From the NCBI GenBank assembly GCA_965602225.1, contig CBFCYE010000002.1, positions 124,001-188,000 of the forward strand: a stretch of 64,000 nucleotides of DNA, given 5' to 3'. Both the position numbers and the translations under genes were made by a program. Every line of letters starts with the position of its first letter. Positions within the stretch are counted from its first letter, which is position 1. Under the pieces are notes generated by a model. The model was not told the DNA's origin and did no database searches. It saw nothing but the letters and a program-made list of their open reading frames with translations. Source of the stretch: Tenderia sp965602225. GTDB lineage: Bacteria > Pseudomonadota > Gammaproteobacteria > Tenderiales > Tenderiaceae. Positions 53,078-62,507 of the stretch are shown in pieces.

Positions 53078-53878
53078 ATGGCTACGCCTAATATTGCAGA
53101 TGTACAGAATAGCGAAGATACCCGCCGCATCCCGATCAACAAGGTCGGCATCAAGGACATCCGCCACCCGGTACGCGTAAAAGATCGCAGCCAGGGCGAG
53201 CAACACACCATCGCCAACTTCAACATGTATGTGAACCTGCCGCACAACTTTAAAGGCACGCACATGTCACGTTTTGTTGAGATCCTCAACAACTACGAGC
53301 GCGAACTGTCAGTGGAATCATTTGAACACATGCTCGAAGAGACCATAGCCCGTCTCGACGCCGAGGCCGGCCACATTGAAATGTCCTTCCCCTACTTCGT
53401 CGAAAAACCAGCGCCGGTCTCCGGCGTCAAGAGCCTGATGGATTATGAAGTCACGCTGCTGGGCGAAATCAAGAATGGCAAACCAAGTGTTGATATCAAG
53501 GTAGTGGTCCCCGTCACCAGTCTCTGCCCCTGCTCGAAAAAGATTTCGGCATATGGTGCCCACAACCAGCGCTCACACGTTACTGTCTCAGTGCATACCT
53601 GTGACTTTGTCTGGATTGAAGACATCATCGACCTGGTGGAAGCTCAGGCCTCATGCGAATTGTTTGGCCTATTAAAACGCCCAGATGAAAAATTCGTCAC
53701 CGAACGCGCCTACGAAAACCCCAAGTTTGTCGAAGACATGGTCCGTGACGTGGCCGCCAGCCTCAACGCCGATGAACGCATTGTTGCCTATACGGTTGAG
53801 TCAGAAAATTTTGAGTCGATTCACAACCACTCAGCCTATGCCCTGATCAAACAGGACAAACGCGACAACAAGGCCTAA
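53078..53878 (+). CDS. folE2: GTP cyclohydrolase FolE2 (type IB)
   Basis: FolE2 makes dihydroneopterin triphosphate from GTP, the shared precursor of folate and queuosine. The 266-residue protein has the type-IB active-site region [20 protein letters not shown] with the catalytic Cys, and [30 protein letters not shown] near the C-terminus (cited in part). The start [10 protein letters not shown] at 53078 follows queD by 5 bases. Type IB enzymes work with metals other than zinc and are often used under zinc shortage; no Zur-type site is obvious here. Confidence 0.93.
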   Translation: MATPNIADVQNSEDTRRIPINKVGIKDIRHPVRVKDRSQGEQHTIANFNMYVNLPHNFKGTHMSRFVEILNNYERELSVESFEHMLEETIARLDAEAGHIEMSFPYFVEKPAPVSGVKSLMDYEVTLLGEIKNGKPSVDIKVVVPVTSLCPCSKKISAYGAHNQRSHVTVSVHTCDFVWIEDIIDLVEAQASCELFGLLKRPDEKFVTERAYENPKFVEDMVRDVAASLNADERIVAYTVESENFESIHNHSAYALIKQDKRDNKA

Positions 53879-53895
53879 TTGTGATCAATGTCTCT

Positions 53896-53949
53896 TGTGG
53901 ATAAAGCACTAGCTCGGTAGAGTTACCGGTCTAAGAGGCATTATCCACA
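53896..53949. promoter_or_regulatory. Pair of inverted perfect DnaA boxes
   Basis: TGTGGATAA (53896-53904, a DnaA box on the minus strand) and TTATCCACA (53941-53949, plus strand) both match the strongest DnaA box TTATCCACA at 9/9, in inverted orientation 36 bases apart. With two flanking bases they also make an 11-base stem enclosing a smaller CGGTA/TACCG hairpin. It lies in the 127-base gap between folE2 and the GGDEF-EAL gene, so DnaA binding or an mRNA 3'-end structure are both possible. Confidence 0.6.
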
Positions 53950-54005
53950 AGGGCAATTCCAATCCTCACTGAAATTCTGCTGAGGCATTCGGATAAGGGC
54001 GATAC

Positions 54006-56399
54006 ATGGGCGGTCTATTCAACAAATTCACAAGCCGAATGGTGCTGGGTGAACTACTCATCCACGGCCTTTTGGCCTCAGTAGTTTTTATCCTGCTACT
54101 ACCCTCACTGGAACAGCACCTCAAGAACCAGTTCATCAACACCAGCCTGGCCAATGCCAGCCAACTGGCCGGTACTCTGGAACACTTTCAATACCCGCCC
54201 TCAGACATTGATAGCATCCTCAATGGCAACCTCAGCCTTATCCATCTCAACATTCAGGATGGTTCCATTACCCACGTCGAGGCTGATGCCGAATTTGGCG
54301 ACCGGGATGACAATGTTTATCACATCGCCGTACCGCTGCTGATTAGCGACGCCGATTACATCCTCCAACTTGGTTATGATGAAACCGCGACATCCGACCT
54401 GATTGCCAACACCCGACAGTATGGCCTAATCATCACCGCCGGTTACATCCTGTTAGCCGTCATCATCGCCACCATCATTGGACCGCAATTGACCCGACCG
54501 TTAGTCCAGCTGGGCAACGCTGCGCGCAAGATTGCCTCAGGTAATCATGCCCGTCACCTGGAATTCAACAGCAATATCTATGAGATCAAACAACTCAGCA
54601 ATAATCTTGAATTAATGCGTGGCGAACTGGTGGATCAACGTGAAGCCCTGGCCACTCGCGAGGCTCGCCTCAGCACCATCATGGCTAATGTTATCGAAGG
54701 CCTGATCACTGTCGACAGCAACGGAAAAATCATCTCGTTCAATCTCGCTGCCGAGCGCATCTTCGGCTATAACGCCAGCGAAGTAGTCGGTCAGGATATT
54801 CAACTATTATTCAGTCAGGATTTCTCCTTCTTCGTCAACAACACCAAAATGGCTGACAGCATTGATCAAATCGAGTCTTACGAAACTCAAGGCCGACGCA
54901 AACATGGCGATAGCTTTCATTTAGAGGCATCGGTCAATCAAGTCTGTCAGTTAGATGGTTGTATCTATATCGTCATTTGCCGCGACATCACTGAACGCAA
55001 ACAGGCTGAAGCAAAGATAAGATCGCTACAGACAGACCTCGAAGGTCGCGTGATCAAGCGCACCCAGCAACTGGCCGGCGCCAATAAGGAACTCAAACAT
55101 CAGGCCCTGCATGACTCCCTGACCTCCCTGCCCAATCGGGTGCTGTTGCAGGATCGACTGGCACAGGCCATCCGCACAGCCAAGCGCGATGAACATTCAG
55201 CGGCGTTACTGCTTAGCGACCTTGACCGCTTCAAGGAGGTCAATGACACCCTTGGCCACCATTATGGCGACCTGTTACTACAACAGGTTGCAGTACGGCT
55301 ACGCAGTGTATTACGTGACTCAGATACGGTTGCCCGCCTCGGCGGCGATGAGTTTGCCATCTTGCTGCCCGATGTTACCGACCAGGATCAGATCATCCTC
55401 ACCGCCAACAAGATTGTTACCGCCATTGCTGCGCCGTTTATCTTTGAAGATCAGAATATCCATATCGGCATCAGCATTGGTGTCGCCATCTGCCCTGGCG
55501 ACAGCGACAAACCAAGCACCTTGATGCGCCAGGCAGACGTCGCCATGTATGTCGCCAAACGCTCAAATACAGATATTGCCTTCTACAAACCTGAGCTGGA
55601 TGAACACAGCATCAAGCGTCTTTCAATGGCTGGCGAACTGCGTCGTGCGCTGCAGCAGAAGCAACTCGTAGTCCATTACCAGCCCAACATCGACCTACGC
55701 CAAAACAGGGTAGTCGGTGTCGAAGCCCTGGTACGCTGGCAACACCCGGAAAAAGGGCTGATCCTGCCAGACGAGTTCATCCCTCTGGCCGAACACAGTG
55801 GCCATATCCGTGAACTGACGGCCTTTGTATTAGAGGAATCGTTGCAGCAACTTCACCTTTGGAACAGCACCGGCCTGACACTACAGATGTCGGTCAATCT
55901 TTCCGGCCGCAGCCTGCATGATTCAGAGCTTTGTGACCATATCGCCAAACTGCTCGAACAGTGGCAAATAAAGCCAGAACATTTGCAGCTAGAGATCACC
56001 GAGCGGGCCTTGATGTATGACCCAATACAGGCCAACCAAACCTTGTCTCAACTAGATGCGATGGGGATCAAACTTTCCATCGATGACTTCGGCACTGGTT
56101 ACTCATCGCTGGCCTATCTAAAGCAGCTACCGATTCACGAGATCAAAATCGACAAGTCCTTTGTCTCCGCCATGCTGGAGCAAGATGCCGACAAGGTCAT
56201 TGTCCGCTCCACTATCGATCTGGCTCACAACATGGGCCATCAGGTAATTGCCGAAGGGGTGGATAGCGAGGCAGTGCTGGAACTACTCAAGGAAATGGGC
56301 TGCGACCTGGCCCAGGGTTACCACATCAACAAACCCAGCCCGGCAGAGGAACTACGCCAGTGGCTATTGCATTGCGACTGGTCGACAGATAAGAACTAG
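54006..56399 (+). CDS. Membrane GGDEF-EAL protein with HAMP and PAS domains
   Basis: The 797-residue protein is in order: TM1 (about 11-33), periplasmic segment, TM2 (about 138-160), HAMP (about 162-213), PAS (about 222-335), GGDEF (about 355-515) and EAL (about 530-790). The cyclase site RLGGDEF (near 445) and the I-site RDSD five residues before it are intact. The EAL site is also intact: VEALVRWQHP (near 572), DDFGTGYSSL and IKIDKSFV. It could therefore make or degrade c-di-GMP. AAGGG precedes the ATG. It overlaps the convergent pgpA by 4 bases. Confidence 0.92.
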   Translation: MGGLFNKFTSRMVLGELLIHGLLASVVFILLLPSLEQHLKNQFINTSLANASQLAGTLEHFQYPPSDIDSILNGNLSLIHLNIQDGSITHVEADAEFGDRDDNVYHIAVPLLISDADYILQLGYDETATSDLIANTRQYGLIITAGYILLAVIIATIIGPQLTRPLVQLGNAARKIASGNHARHLEFNSNIYEIKQLSNNLELMRGELVDQREALATREARLSTIMANVIEGLITVDSNGKIISFNLAAERIFGYNASEVVGQDIQLLFSQDFSFFVNNTKMADSIDQIESYETQGRRKHGDSFHLEASVNQVCQLDGCIYIVICRDITERKQAEAKIRSLQTDLEGRVIKRTQQLAGANKELKHQALHDSLTSLPNRVLLQDRLAQAIRTAKRDEHSAALLLSDLDRFKEVNDTLGHHYGDLLLQQVAVRLRSVLRDSDTVARLGGDEFAILLPDVTDQDQIILTANKIVTAIAAPFIFEDQNIHIGISIGVAICPGDSDKPSTLMRQADVAMYVAKRSNTDIAFYKPELDEHSIKRLSMAGELRRALQQKQLVVHYQPNIDLRQNRVVGVEALVRWQHPEKGLILPDEFIPLAEHSGHIRELTAFVLEESLQQLHLWNSTGLTLQMSVNLSGRSLHDSELCDHIAKLLEQWQIKPEHLQLEITERALMYDPIQANQTLSQLDAMGIKLSIDDFGTGYSSLAYLKQLPIHEIKIDKSFVSAMLEQDADKVIVRSTIDLAHNMGHQVIAEGVDSEAVLELLKEMGCDLAQGYHINKPSPAEELRQWLLHCDWSTDKN

Positions 56400-56875
56400 A
56401 GAATAAAATAGGCCAGCAGCTGCAAACAGGCCAGCGCCATCAAACCAGCCAAGACATCATCAAGCATGATTCCCAGACCGCCATCGACACCTTTATCGAT
56501 GACGTGGATTGGCCAGGGTTTGAGGATATCGAATATCCTGAACAGCACAAAACCGATCACCCACCAGAGCCAGCCACTTGGCGCGGCGATCATGGTAATC
56601 AGATAACCGGCAATCTCATCCCAAACAATACCGGGGTGATCGTGCACCCCCAGATCTTTGGCAGTGACATCACAGAGCCACACCCCCACCAGAGTCACAA
56701 CCAGAGTTACCCCCAAATAGGCGAGCAAAGGCAAGTCCTGCAACAATAGAAAAATAGGCACTGCGGCCAACGTCCCCCAGGTACCGGGTGCCTTGGGGCC
56801 AACACCGGAGCCAAAACCAAAGGCCAACAGGTGTATCGGATTAGCCAGATTCAGGCCTGGAATTCGTTTAGTCAA
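56396..56875 (-). CDS. pgpA: Phosphatidylglycerophosphatase A
   Basis: PgpA removes the phosphate from phosphatidylglycerophosphate in phospholipid synthesis. The 159-residue membrane protein has the family N-terminus LLAFGFGSGVGPKAPGTWGT, the VWDEIAGYLITM motif, FRIFDILKPWPIHVIDK and a C-terminal GIMLDDVLAGLMA. Four membrane segments fit the family. It overlaps thiL by 8 bases, the usual nusB-thiL-pgpA order. Confidence 0.95.
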   Translation of the reverse strand: MTKRIPGLNLANPIHLLAFGFGSGVGPKAPGTWGTLAAVPIFLLLQDLPLLAYLGVTLVVTLVGVWLCDVTAKDLGVHDHPGIVWDEIAGYLITMIAAPSGWLWWVIGFVLFRIFDILKPWPIHVIDKGVDGGLGIMLDDVLAGLMALACLQLLAYFIL

Positions 56876-57845
56876 AATGCAGATACCCTTTTAGATTCTC
56901 GCCATCGATCTTGCTGCCATTCAACAGCAGGTTCAAACTTTGCTCGGCCTCAATCTGGCCAATGCAATGACACGGACATTCGATACCCTGTATAGCCCGC
57001 TCAAACTCAACCTGCCTTTCCCCCGGCAGAGTAAAACAGAGTTCATAATCATCCCCTGCCGTCAGCGGCAACGGCCACCATTGTTCAGACAGAGTGCGCA
57101 GTTCATTGGCCATAGGTAACTGTTCAACATTGATAGTCGCGCCAACAGCGCTGGCCTTGAGAATATGACCGAGGTCTGCCAACAGGCCATCCGACACATC
57201 AATCGCCGCAGTCGCTAGTCCACGCAGAGCCAAACCGAGTTCAATCCGTGGCGTGGGCCGATTCAGACGCTGCAGAAAATATTGCTGCCGCTGCGCTGAC
57301 AGTTCGATATCCAGCTCACCCAGCGCCAACTTCAAGCCCAAGCCAGCATCACCCAACTGACCACTGACGTAGATCAAATCACCGGGTCGGGCACCGCTGC
57401 GCTTCAGCGCCTGGCCCTGTGGCACCAAGCCATTGACCTGAACCGAGACAGTCAAAGGCCCATGGGTGGTGTCGCCGCCAATCAGGGCAAGGCCATACTG
57501 GTTCGCCAACTGACTCAGACCATAACTAAAACCTTCCAGCCAGGCCGCATCAGCCTGCGGCAGGGTCAAGCCCAGCAGCAGCCAGTTGGGCTCAGCCGCC
57601 ATGGCCGCCATATCACTCAGATTGACCGCCAGGGCTTTATAGGCAATATCTTCAGCGGCGGTATTCTCAGGAAAGTGGACGCCAGAGACCAGGCTATCGA
57701 GACTCATCACCAGCGACTGACCAGCAGGTACGTTAACAATCGCGGCGTCATCACCAATACCAAGCTCGACATCAGGGCGACGCTGATTTAGCGCGCCGCC
57801 CTGACCGAAATATCGACTGATTAGATCAAATTCTGACAGACCCAT
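56868..57845 (-). CDS. thiL: Thiamine-monophosphate kinase
   Basis: ThiL phosphorylates thiamine monophosphate to thiamine diphosphate. The 325-residue protein has the N-terminal ELGIGDDAAIVNVPAGQSLV, the Mg-binding DSLVSGVHFPEN region, ALAVNLSDMAAM, GGDTTHGPLTVSV and the later AIDVSDGLLADLGH, all ThiL signatures. The ATG is held in an 8-base inverted repeat with its own GGAG, and a MITE-like element lies 18 bases upstream of that repeat, between nusB and thiL. Confidence 0.95.
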   Translation of the reverse strand: MGLSEFDLISRYFGQGGALNQRRPDVELGIGDDAAIVNVPAGQSLVMSLDSLVSGVHFPENTAAEDIAYKALAVNLSDMAAMAAEPNWLLLGLTLPQADAAWLEGFSYGLSQLANQYGLALIGGDTTHGPLTVSVQVNGLVPQGQALKRSGARPGDLIYVSGQLGDAGLGLKLALGELDIELSAQRQQYFLQRLNRPTPRIELGLALRGLATAAIDVSDGLLADLGHILKASAVGATINVEQLPMANELRTLSEQWWPLPLTAGDDYELCFTLPGERQVEFERAIQGIECPCHCIGQIEAEQSLNLLLNGSKIDGENLKGYLHFD

Positions 57846-57860
57846 GGAGATCCTCCATGG
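57842..57860 (-). promoter_or_regulatory. Stem-loop over the thiL ribosome-binding site and start codon
   Basis: In the mRNA, CCATGGAG and CTCCATGG form a perfect 8-base stem with loop GAT. The left arm contains the GGAG ribosome-binding sequence and the right arm contains the thiL ATG. A second, out-of-frame ATG lies in the left arm. Confidence 0.6.
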
Positions 57861-57877
57861 TTATGAAAAGGCAAACA

Positions 57878-58039
57878 GAGACCTTTGCACAATTCATACT
57901 TTCCGCCCCAGCGGCGTTAAAAATAATCTAAAAATACTCATTTACTACGTGTAAACTCCGTTTTTTAGACCATTTTTGCCTCGCTTAAAGCGCCTACTGT
58001 TGGTGCTGGGACAAAAACTATCTTTTGTGCAAAGGTCTC
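57878..58039. mobile_element. MITE-like element (162 bp) between nusB and thiL
   Basis: GAGACCTTTGCACAA (57878-57892) and its exact reverse complement TTGTGCAAAGGTCTC (58025-58039) bound a 162-base AT-rich non-coding segment. The 15-base ends resemble terminal repeats of some IS5-family elements, so it could be moved by such a transposase in trans. No clear target-site duplication is seen. It sits inside the nusB-thiL-pgpA gene row. Confidence 0.75.
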
Positions 58040-58044
58040 AATAA

Positions 58045-58476
58045 TTAACGCGCTTTGCGTTTAATTTCCAACTCACGCACATCCTGAGCAAGCTTATCGA
58101 GTACACCATTGACGTAGCGATGGCCCTGCTCGGCACCGAAGGTTTTGACTGCCTCCAGCGCCTCGTTGATAACAACACGATAAGGGACCTCGGGCCGATA
58201 CATCAACTCATAGGCACCCATGCGCAATACTGCCCGTTCAACCGGATCTACCTCAGCGATATCCCTATCAATATGGGGCTGAATCTTTTCATCCAGACTG
58301 TCCAACTCTTTGGCCACACCGCTAAGAAGCTCTTGAAACATCTCGGTATCGATCTTGGCCATATTGCGTTCGACCAGGAACTGCTGATAAATCTCATCTA
58401 TATTCTGGCCGGTAACCTGCCATTGATAGAGCGCCTGAACGGCACAACGACGTGCCATGGTGCGAGCATTACTCAA
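58045..58476 (-). CDS. nusB: Transcription antitermination factor NusB
   Basis: NusB, with S10 (NusE), binds boxA RNA and drives antitermination in rRNA operons. The 143-residue helical protein has ARRCAVQALYQWQVTG at the N-terminus and VDPVERAVLRMGAYEL, VPYRVVINEALEAVKTFG and RYVNGVLDKLAQ, all family hallmarks. It follows ribH. The downstream gap to thiL holds the MITE-like element. Confidence 0.96.
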   Translation of the reverse strand: MSNARTMARRCAVQALYQWQVTGQNIDEIYQQFLVERNMAKIDTEMFQELLSGVAKELDSLDEKIQPHIDRDIAEVDPVERAVLRMGAYELMYRPEVPYRVVINEALEAVKTFGAEQGHRYVNGVLDKLAQDVRELEIKRKAR

Positions 58477-58516
58477 ATAGTGTTCTCCTTAAAAACTGCT
58501 AACGACGGGCTTATAG

Positions 58517-58996
58517 CTATAGCTGGTCGATATTCTTCAACAGATTGATCATCTCAATCGCCGACATTGCCGCTTCCACGCCTTTATTACCAGCCTTGGT
58601 GCCGGAACGTTCGATGGCCTGTTCAATACTGTCGACAGTCAGCACACCAAAGGTAATCGGCAGATCGAATTGCAGAGAAACAGTCGCCAGGCCCTTGGTA
58701 CATTCACCGGCAACATAATCAAAATGCGGCGTACCGCCACGAATAACTGCACCCAGAGCGATGATGGCATCATGTTTCTTCTTGCCGGCAACGCGCTGTG
58801 CCAGCAGCGGCAGCTCGTAGGCGCCAGGGGCATAAAAGACATCAATGTCTTTGGCGCTGGTGCCGTGACGCTGCAGGCAATCGATGGCACCGCTGATCAG
58901 GTGATCCACCACAAAGCTGTTAAAGCGTCCGGCCACAATTGCAACACGGGCACCGGCGGCGTTGAAATCACCTTCAATTCGAGTTACGTCTTTCAT
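58517..58996 (-). CDS. ribH: 6,7-dimethyl-8-ribityllumazine synthase
   Basis: RibH condenses the pyrimidine and the four-carbon unit of riboflavin synthesis to the lumazine. The 159-residue protein has [53 protein letters not shown] and [17 protein letters not shown], the family motifs. AAGGAT precedes the ATG. It lies between ribBA and nusB in the standard order. Confidence 0.96.
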   Translation of the reverse strand: MKDVTRIEGDFNAAGARVAIVAGRFNSFVVDHLISGAIDCLQRHGTSAKDIDVFYAPGAYELPLLAQRVAGKKKHDAIIALGAVIRGGTPHFDYVAGECTKGLATVSLQFDLPITFGVLTVDSIEQAIERSGTKAGNKGVEAAMSAIEMINLLKNIDQL

Positions 58997-59063
58997 CTAA
59001 AATCCTTAATCTAAATCCGATCTGGGGCCATTTTAGCCCTTAACGATCGACATTGTAATGAAT

Positions 59064-60167
59064 CTATATATATTCCACTACTTCAAGGCCAAAGCCTGAC
59101 AGGCCATGCAGCTTGCGCGGCGCGCCCATAACCCGCATTTGGCTGACCCCCAGGTCGGACAGGATCTGCGCACCAACTCCATACTGGCGTAGATCGCTGC
59201 TATCGGCCGGTTTGGGTAGATTGACTCCCCTATCCTGCAACTGATAGTCACGAATCCGTTTCACCAGACTCTCAGGACTATCACAGTGCTGCAACAGAAC
59301 GATGATTCCAGCCGCCTCATCCTGCATGCGCTGCATTGCTACCTTCATCGGCAGACTGGTCTCACCGCGCTGCACCGCCAGAATATCGGTAAAGGTATCG
59401 GCCAGATGGACGCGCACCAAAGGCACATGTTCTGACGTAATCTCACCTTTTTGCAGCACCAGATGCAGTCCTTGACCGATATAGTCCTGATAGGCCATTA
59501 GACGAAAATCACCATATTCGGTGGGCAGCTGACACTCAGCCACTCGTTCGATGGTCTTCTCGTTCTGCATGCGATAACTGATCAAATCGGCCACTGTACC
59601 GATCTTGAGACCATGTTCACGGGCAAACACTTCCAGCTCAGGCCGGCGCGCCATGGAGCCATCCTCATTAAGGATTTCAACGATTGCCGCTGCGGGCTCA
59701 AACCCGGCCAGCCGGGCCAGATCGCAACCGGCCTCGGTATGACCGGCACGACTCAAGACACCGCCAGGCTGGGCCATCAAGGGAAATATATGACCCGGCT
59801 GGTGAATGTCTTCCGGCCGGGCGCCTGCCTTCACCGCGGCCAACACCGTAGTGGCACGATCAGCGGCAGAGATGCCGGTGGTAACACCCTCGGCGGCTTC
59901 GATAGAGACAGTAAAATTGGTGGCATGTTTGGCGTTGTTATCACTCACCATCAACGGCAGATTGAGCTGCTGACAACGCTCCTGCGTCAGCGGCAGACAA
60001 ATCAGGCCGCGGGCATAACGAGCCATAAAGTTGATATTTGCGGCCGTGACACACTCGGCGGCGATGATTAGATCGCCCTCGTTCTCACGATCCTCATCAT
60101 CCATCAACACCACCATCTTGCCCTGGCGGATGTCTTCTATGATCTCTTCAATACTGTTTAGGGACAT
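59064..60167 (-). CDS. ribB: 3,4-DHBP synthase with degenerate GTP cyclohydrolase II domain (RibBX type)
   Basis: The 367-residue protein has an active N-terminal DHBP synthase (RibB, about 1-205: [34 protein letters not shown]). The C-terminal half (about 207-367) has the GTP cyclohydrolase II fold but has lost the zinc ligands: the expected SEC-RCDC positions read LAD...AVQRGE, and the RQEGRGIGL stretch is replaced by [12 protein letters not shown]. So it should make the four-carbon unit but not open GTP; a separate RibA is needed elsewhere. This type is known in proteobacteria. The start MSLNSIEEI at 60167 is preferred over a long upstream extension that runs inside ribE. Confidence 0.92.
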   Translation of the reverse strand: MSLNSIEEIIEDIRQGKMVVLMDDEDRENEGDLIIAAECVTAANINFMARYARGLICLPLTQERCQQLNLPLMVSDNNAKHATNFTVSIEAAEGVTTGISAADRATTVLAAVKAGARPEDIHQPGHIFPLMAQPGGVLSRAGHTEAGCDLARLAGFEPAAAIVEILNEDGSMARRPELEVFAREHGLKIGTVADLISYRMQNEKTIERVAECQLPTEYGDFRLMAYQDYIGQGLHLVLQKGEITSEHVPLVRVHLADTFTDILAVQRGETSLPMKVAMQRMQDEAAGIIVLLQHCDSPESLVKRIRDYQLQDRGVNLPKPADSSDLRQYGVGAQILSDLGVSQMRVMGAPRKLHGLSGFGLEVVEYI

Positions 60168-60168
60168 A

Positions 60169-60825
60169 TTATAAGTAACCATTTTCGGCCAGCGTGGCCA
60201 TAGTAATACTTGGTGCATCCACATCCGCGGCCTTGTCACCCAGCAACAGACGTTCCAAATAGCGGGCGATGATATCGACTTCGATATTGACCTTACGGCC
60301 GGCCTGATACTCACCAATCGTTGTTATATCAGCAGTATGGGGAATGATATTGATCTCGAACACCGCACCCTCGACATTGTTGACCGTCAGGCTAACACCA
60401 TCGATGCAGACCGAACCCTTGATCGCGATGTATTTGGCCAGGGCATCAGGGACGCGGACACGAAACCGCAACGACTCACCCACTAATTCACGTGACTCAA
60501 TCGTGCCAACACCATCAACATGGCCACTGACAATGTGACCACCCAAACGGGCCGTGGGCTGCATAGCCTTTTCCAGATTAACCTTGCGACCAGCCTTGAA
60601 GCCACCCAGACTGGTCTTGGCCAGGCTCTCGGCAGAGACATCCATCTCAAAGCTGTGACTATCAAATTTCACCACCGTCAGACAGACACCATCGGTGGCA
60701 ATGCTGTCACCGAGCTTTACATCTGACATGTCCAGACCAGCGGCATTGATGCGCAGACGACAATCGCCCCCCTGGCTTTTCACCGCCGCAATCTCACCAC
60801 AAGCCTCTATGATTCCTGTAAACAT
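60169..60825 (-). CDS. ribE: Riboflavin synthase alpha chain
   Basis: RibE converts two lumazine molecules to riboflavin. The 218-residue protein has the [12 protein letters not shown] start, two similar lumazine-binding halves ([11 protein letters not shown] and [14 protein letters not shown]) and [13 protein letters not shown]. It follows ribD by three bases and precedes ribBA by one, so translation is tightly coupled. No FMN riboswitch is seen in the window before this row. Confidence 0.96.
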   Translation of the reverse strand: MFTGIIEACGEIAAVKSQGGDCRLRINAAGLDMSDVKLGDSIATDGVCLTVVKFDSHSFEMDVSAESLAKTSLGGFKAGRKVNLEKAMQPTARLGGHIVSGHVDGVGTIESRELVGESLRFRVRVPDALAKYIAIKGSVCIDGVSLTVNNVEGAVFEINIIPHTADITTIGEYQAGRKVNIEVDIIARYLERLLLGDKAADVDAPSITMATLAENGYL

Positions 60826-60828
60826 TTT

Positions 60829-61929
60829 TTATCCAGTTTGCGTCGCTAGTTTGTAACTAATACGCAGATCATCACCAATCTGTTTAAGTTCTGTCATCTG
60901 TAGCGCAATCCTGTCCTGCATGGCTTCAATGCCGGGCAAATGCAGCAAGGCATTACCACCATGCCCCATCAAATGCGGCGCCATATAGATAATCAATTCA
61001 TCGATCAGGCCTGCCTGCATAAACGCACCGCTCAGGCTTGGCCCGGCCTCGAGCAAAACCTCATTGTACTCAAGATCCTGCAATGCGCTTAACAAGGCTG
61101 TCAGGTCGATATGGCCATTGTGGCTTGCCACATCGAGCATACGCGCGCCGGACCGTTCCAGCCCTGAGCGTATCTGTTGATCCTGGCTTTCATTGGCCAG
61201 CCAAGTCACACCTTGTTGCGACAACATGGCGGCATCCACTGGCATACGCAAGTTGGTATCCACCACCACACGGTCTGGCTGTTTGATATCAAACTCTACC
61301 CGTGCATTCATGCGCGGATCATCCGCCAGCACCGTACCTATGCCGGTAACAATCACCGAACTGCGGGCCCGCAAGCGTTGCACATCCAGACGAGAGGCCT
61401 CAGAACTAATCCACTTGCTCTCACCACTGGCCATGGCGGTACGACCATCCAGACTCATGGCCAGTTTGCAACGTACATAAGGACGACCACGCCGGAAGCG
61501 CGAAATAAAACCGGGATTCAGCTGTTCAGCCTGCTGCCGCATCAGGCCAACCGCCACCTCAATACCGGCAGCCTTGAGCCGATCCATGCCCTGGCCTGCC
61601 ACCTTGGGACTGGGGTCAGACATCGCCACGACCACTCGAGCCACACCCGCGGCTATCAAGGCGTCGGCACAAGGCGGCGTACGACCATGATGACTACAGG
61701 GTTCCAGCGTCACATAGGCTGTCGCGCCTCTGGCTTGTTCAGCGGCCTGTTGCAAGGCGTGGACTTCGGCATGCGCTTCACCCGCAGCACGATGCCAACC
61801 CTGGCCAACTATTTCTCCAGCAACAACGATGACACAGCCAACCCGCGGATTGGGATCAGTGGTGTACAGACCCTGCTCTACCAGACACAGTGCCAGGCTC
61901 ATATAACGATGATCGTCAGCTGAAAACAT
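60829..61929 (-). CDS. ribD: Riboflavin biosynthesis deaminase/reductase RibD
   Basis: RibD carries out deamination and then side-chain reduction of the pyrimidine intermediate. The 366-residue protein has an N-terminal deaminase domain with zinc ligands in EAHAEVHAL and LEPCSHHGRTPPC (about 50-90) and a C-terminal reductase domain (about 148-360, CKLAMSLDGRTAM, GIGTVLADDP). It is followed closely by ribE, ribBA and ribH. Confidence 0.96.
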   Translation of the reverse strand: MFSADDHRYMSLALCLVEQGLYTTDPNPRVGCVIVVAGEIVGQGWHRAAGEAHAEVHALQQAAEQARGATAYVTLEPCSHHGRTPPCADALIAAGVARVVVAMSDPSPKVAGQGMDRLKAAGIEVAVGLMRQQAEQLNPGFISRFRRGRPYVRCKLAMSLDGRTAMASGESKWISSEASRLDVQRLRARSSVIVTGIGTVLADDPRMNARVEFDIKQPDRVVVDTNLRMPVDAAMLSQQGVTWLANESQDQQIRSGLERSGARMLDVASHNGHIDLTALLSALQDLEYNEVLLEAGPSLSGAFMQAGLIDELIIYMAPHLMGHGGNALLHLPGIEAMQDRIALQMTELKQIGDDLRISYKLATQTG

Positions 61930-61976
61930 GGGGAAAGATTACACGGCTAGTAGTGTGACAGGAAGCGCAATCAAAC

Positions 61977-62498
61977 TCAGTCGACTTTCTTCTTGTTACC
62001 ACTAGGTAACAGAGAAATCTGCTGCGCCTTTATCTCAGCCGAAGGCTCATTTTCCAGCCGCTCGATCGCATCACGAAAGGCACTCACATCTTCAAAACTG
62101 CGATACACCGAGGCGAAGCGGATATAGGCGACATGATCAAGATCGGCCAGGGCATCCATCACCCACTCACCCAGGCGCCGGGAGGAAACCTCCCGGTCAC
62201 CGGTAGAGCGCAACAGCGATTTGATGCGGCTGATAGCGGCCTCGACCCGTTCCGTATCAACAGGCCGTTTTTCCAATGCCCGTTGCATACCGCGACGCAT
62301 CTTTTCTTCGTCGAAAGGCTCGCGAGTACCGTCCTTGACCTTAACAATCCGTGGCAGAGCCAATTCGGCCGTTTCAAAGGTGGTGAAACGCTCAGAACAG
62401 GTTAGACACTCACGCCGACGACGGACGCTATCGCCCTCATTCGCCAGACGCGAGTCTATGACCTTGGTTTCATCAGCACCACAAAACGGACAACGCAT
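61977..62498 (-). CDS. nrdR: NrdR, ribonucleotide reductase repressor
   Basis: NrdR represses ribonucleotide reductase genes when its ATP-cone binds dATP/ATP. The 173-residue protein has a zinc ribbon at the N-terminus ([15 protein letters not shown] ... [12 protein letters not shown]) and an ATP-cone (about 49-139). The C-terminal tail is longer and Lys-rich (ending GNKKKVD). It lies between glyA and ribD, its usual place in gammaproteobacteria. Confidence 0.96.
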   Translation of the reverse strand: MRCPFCGADETKVIDSRLANEGDSVRRRRECLTCSERFTTFETAELALPRIVKVKDGTREPFDEEKMRRGMQRALEKRPVDTERVEAAISRIKSLLRSTGDREVSSRRLGEWVMDALADLDHVAYIRFASVYRSFEDVSAFRDAIERLENEPSAEIKAQQISLLPSGNKKKVD

Positions 62499-62507
62499 AA
62501 GCCAGTC

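Noticed and set aside
53970..53996. Possible sigma-28 promoter before the GGDEF-EAL gene (TGAAATTC-N11-TCGGATAA)
   Set aside because: Only 11/16 matches, and transcription would start at the ATG leaving no leader.
60168..60317. 50-codon N-terminal extension of ribBA
   Set aside because: It lies wholly inside ribE in another frame and has no similarity to RibB; family start is at 60167.
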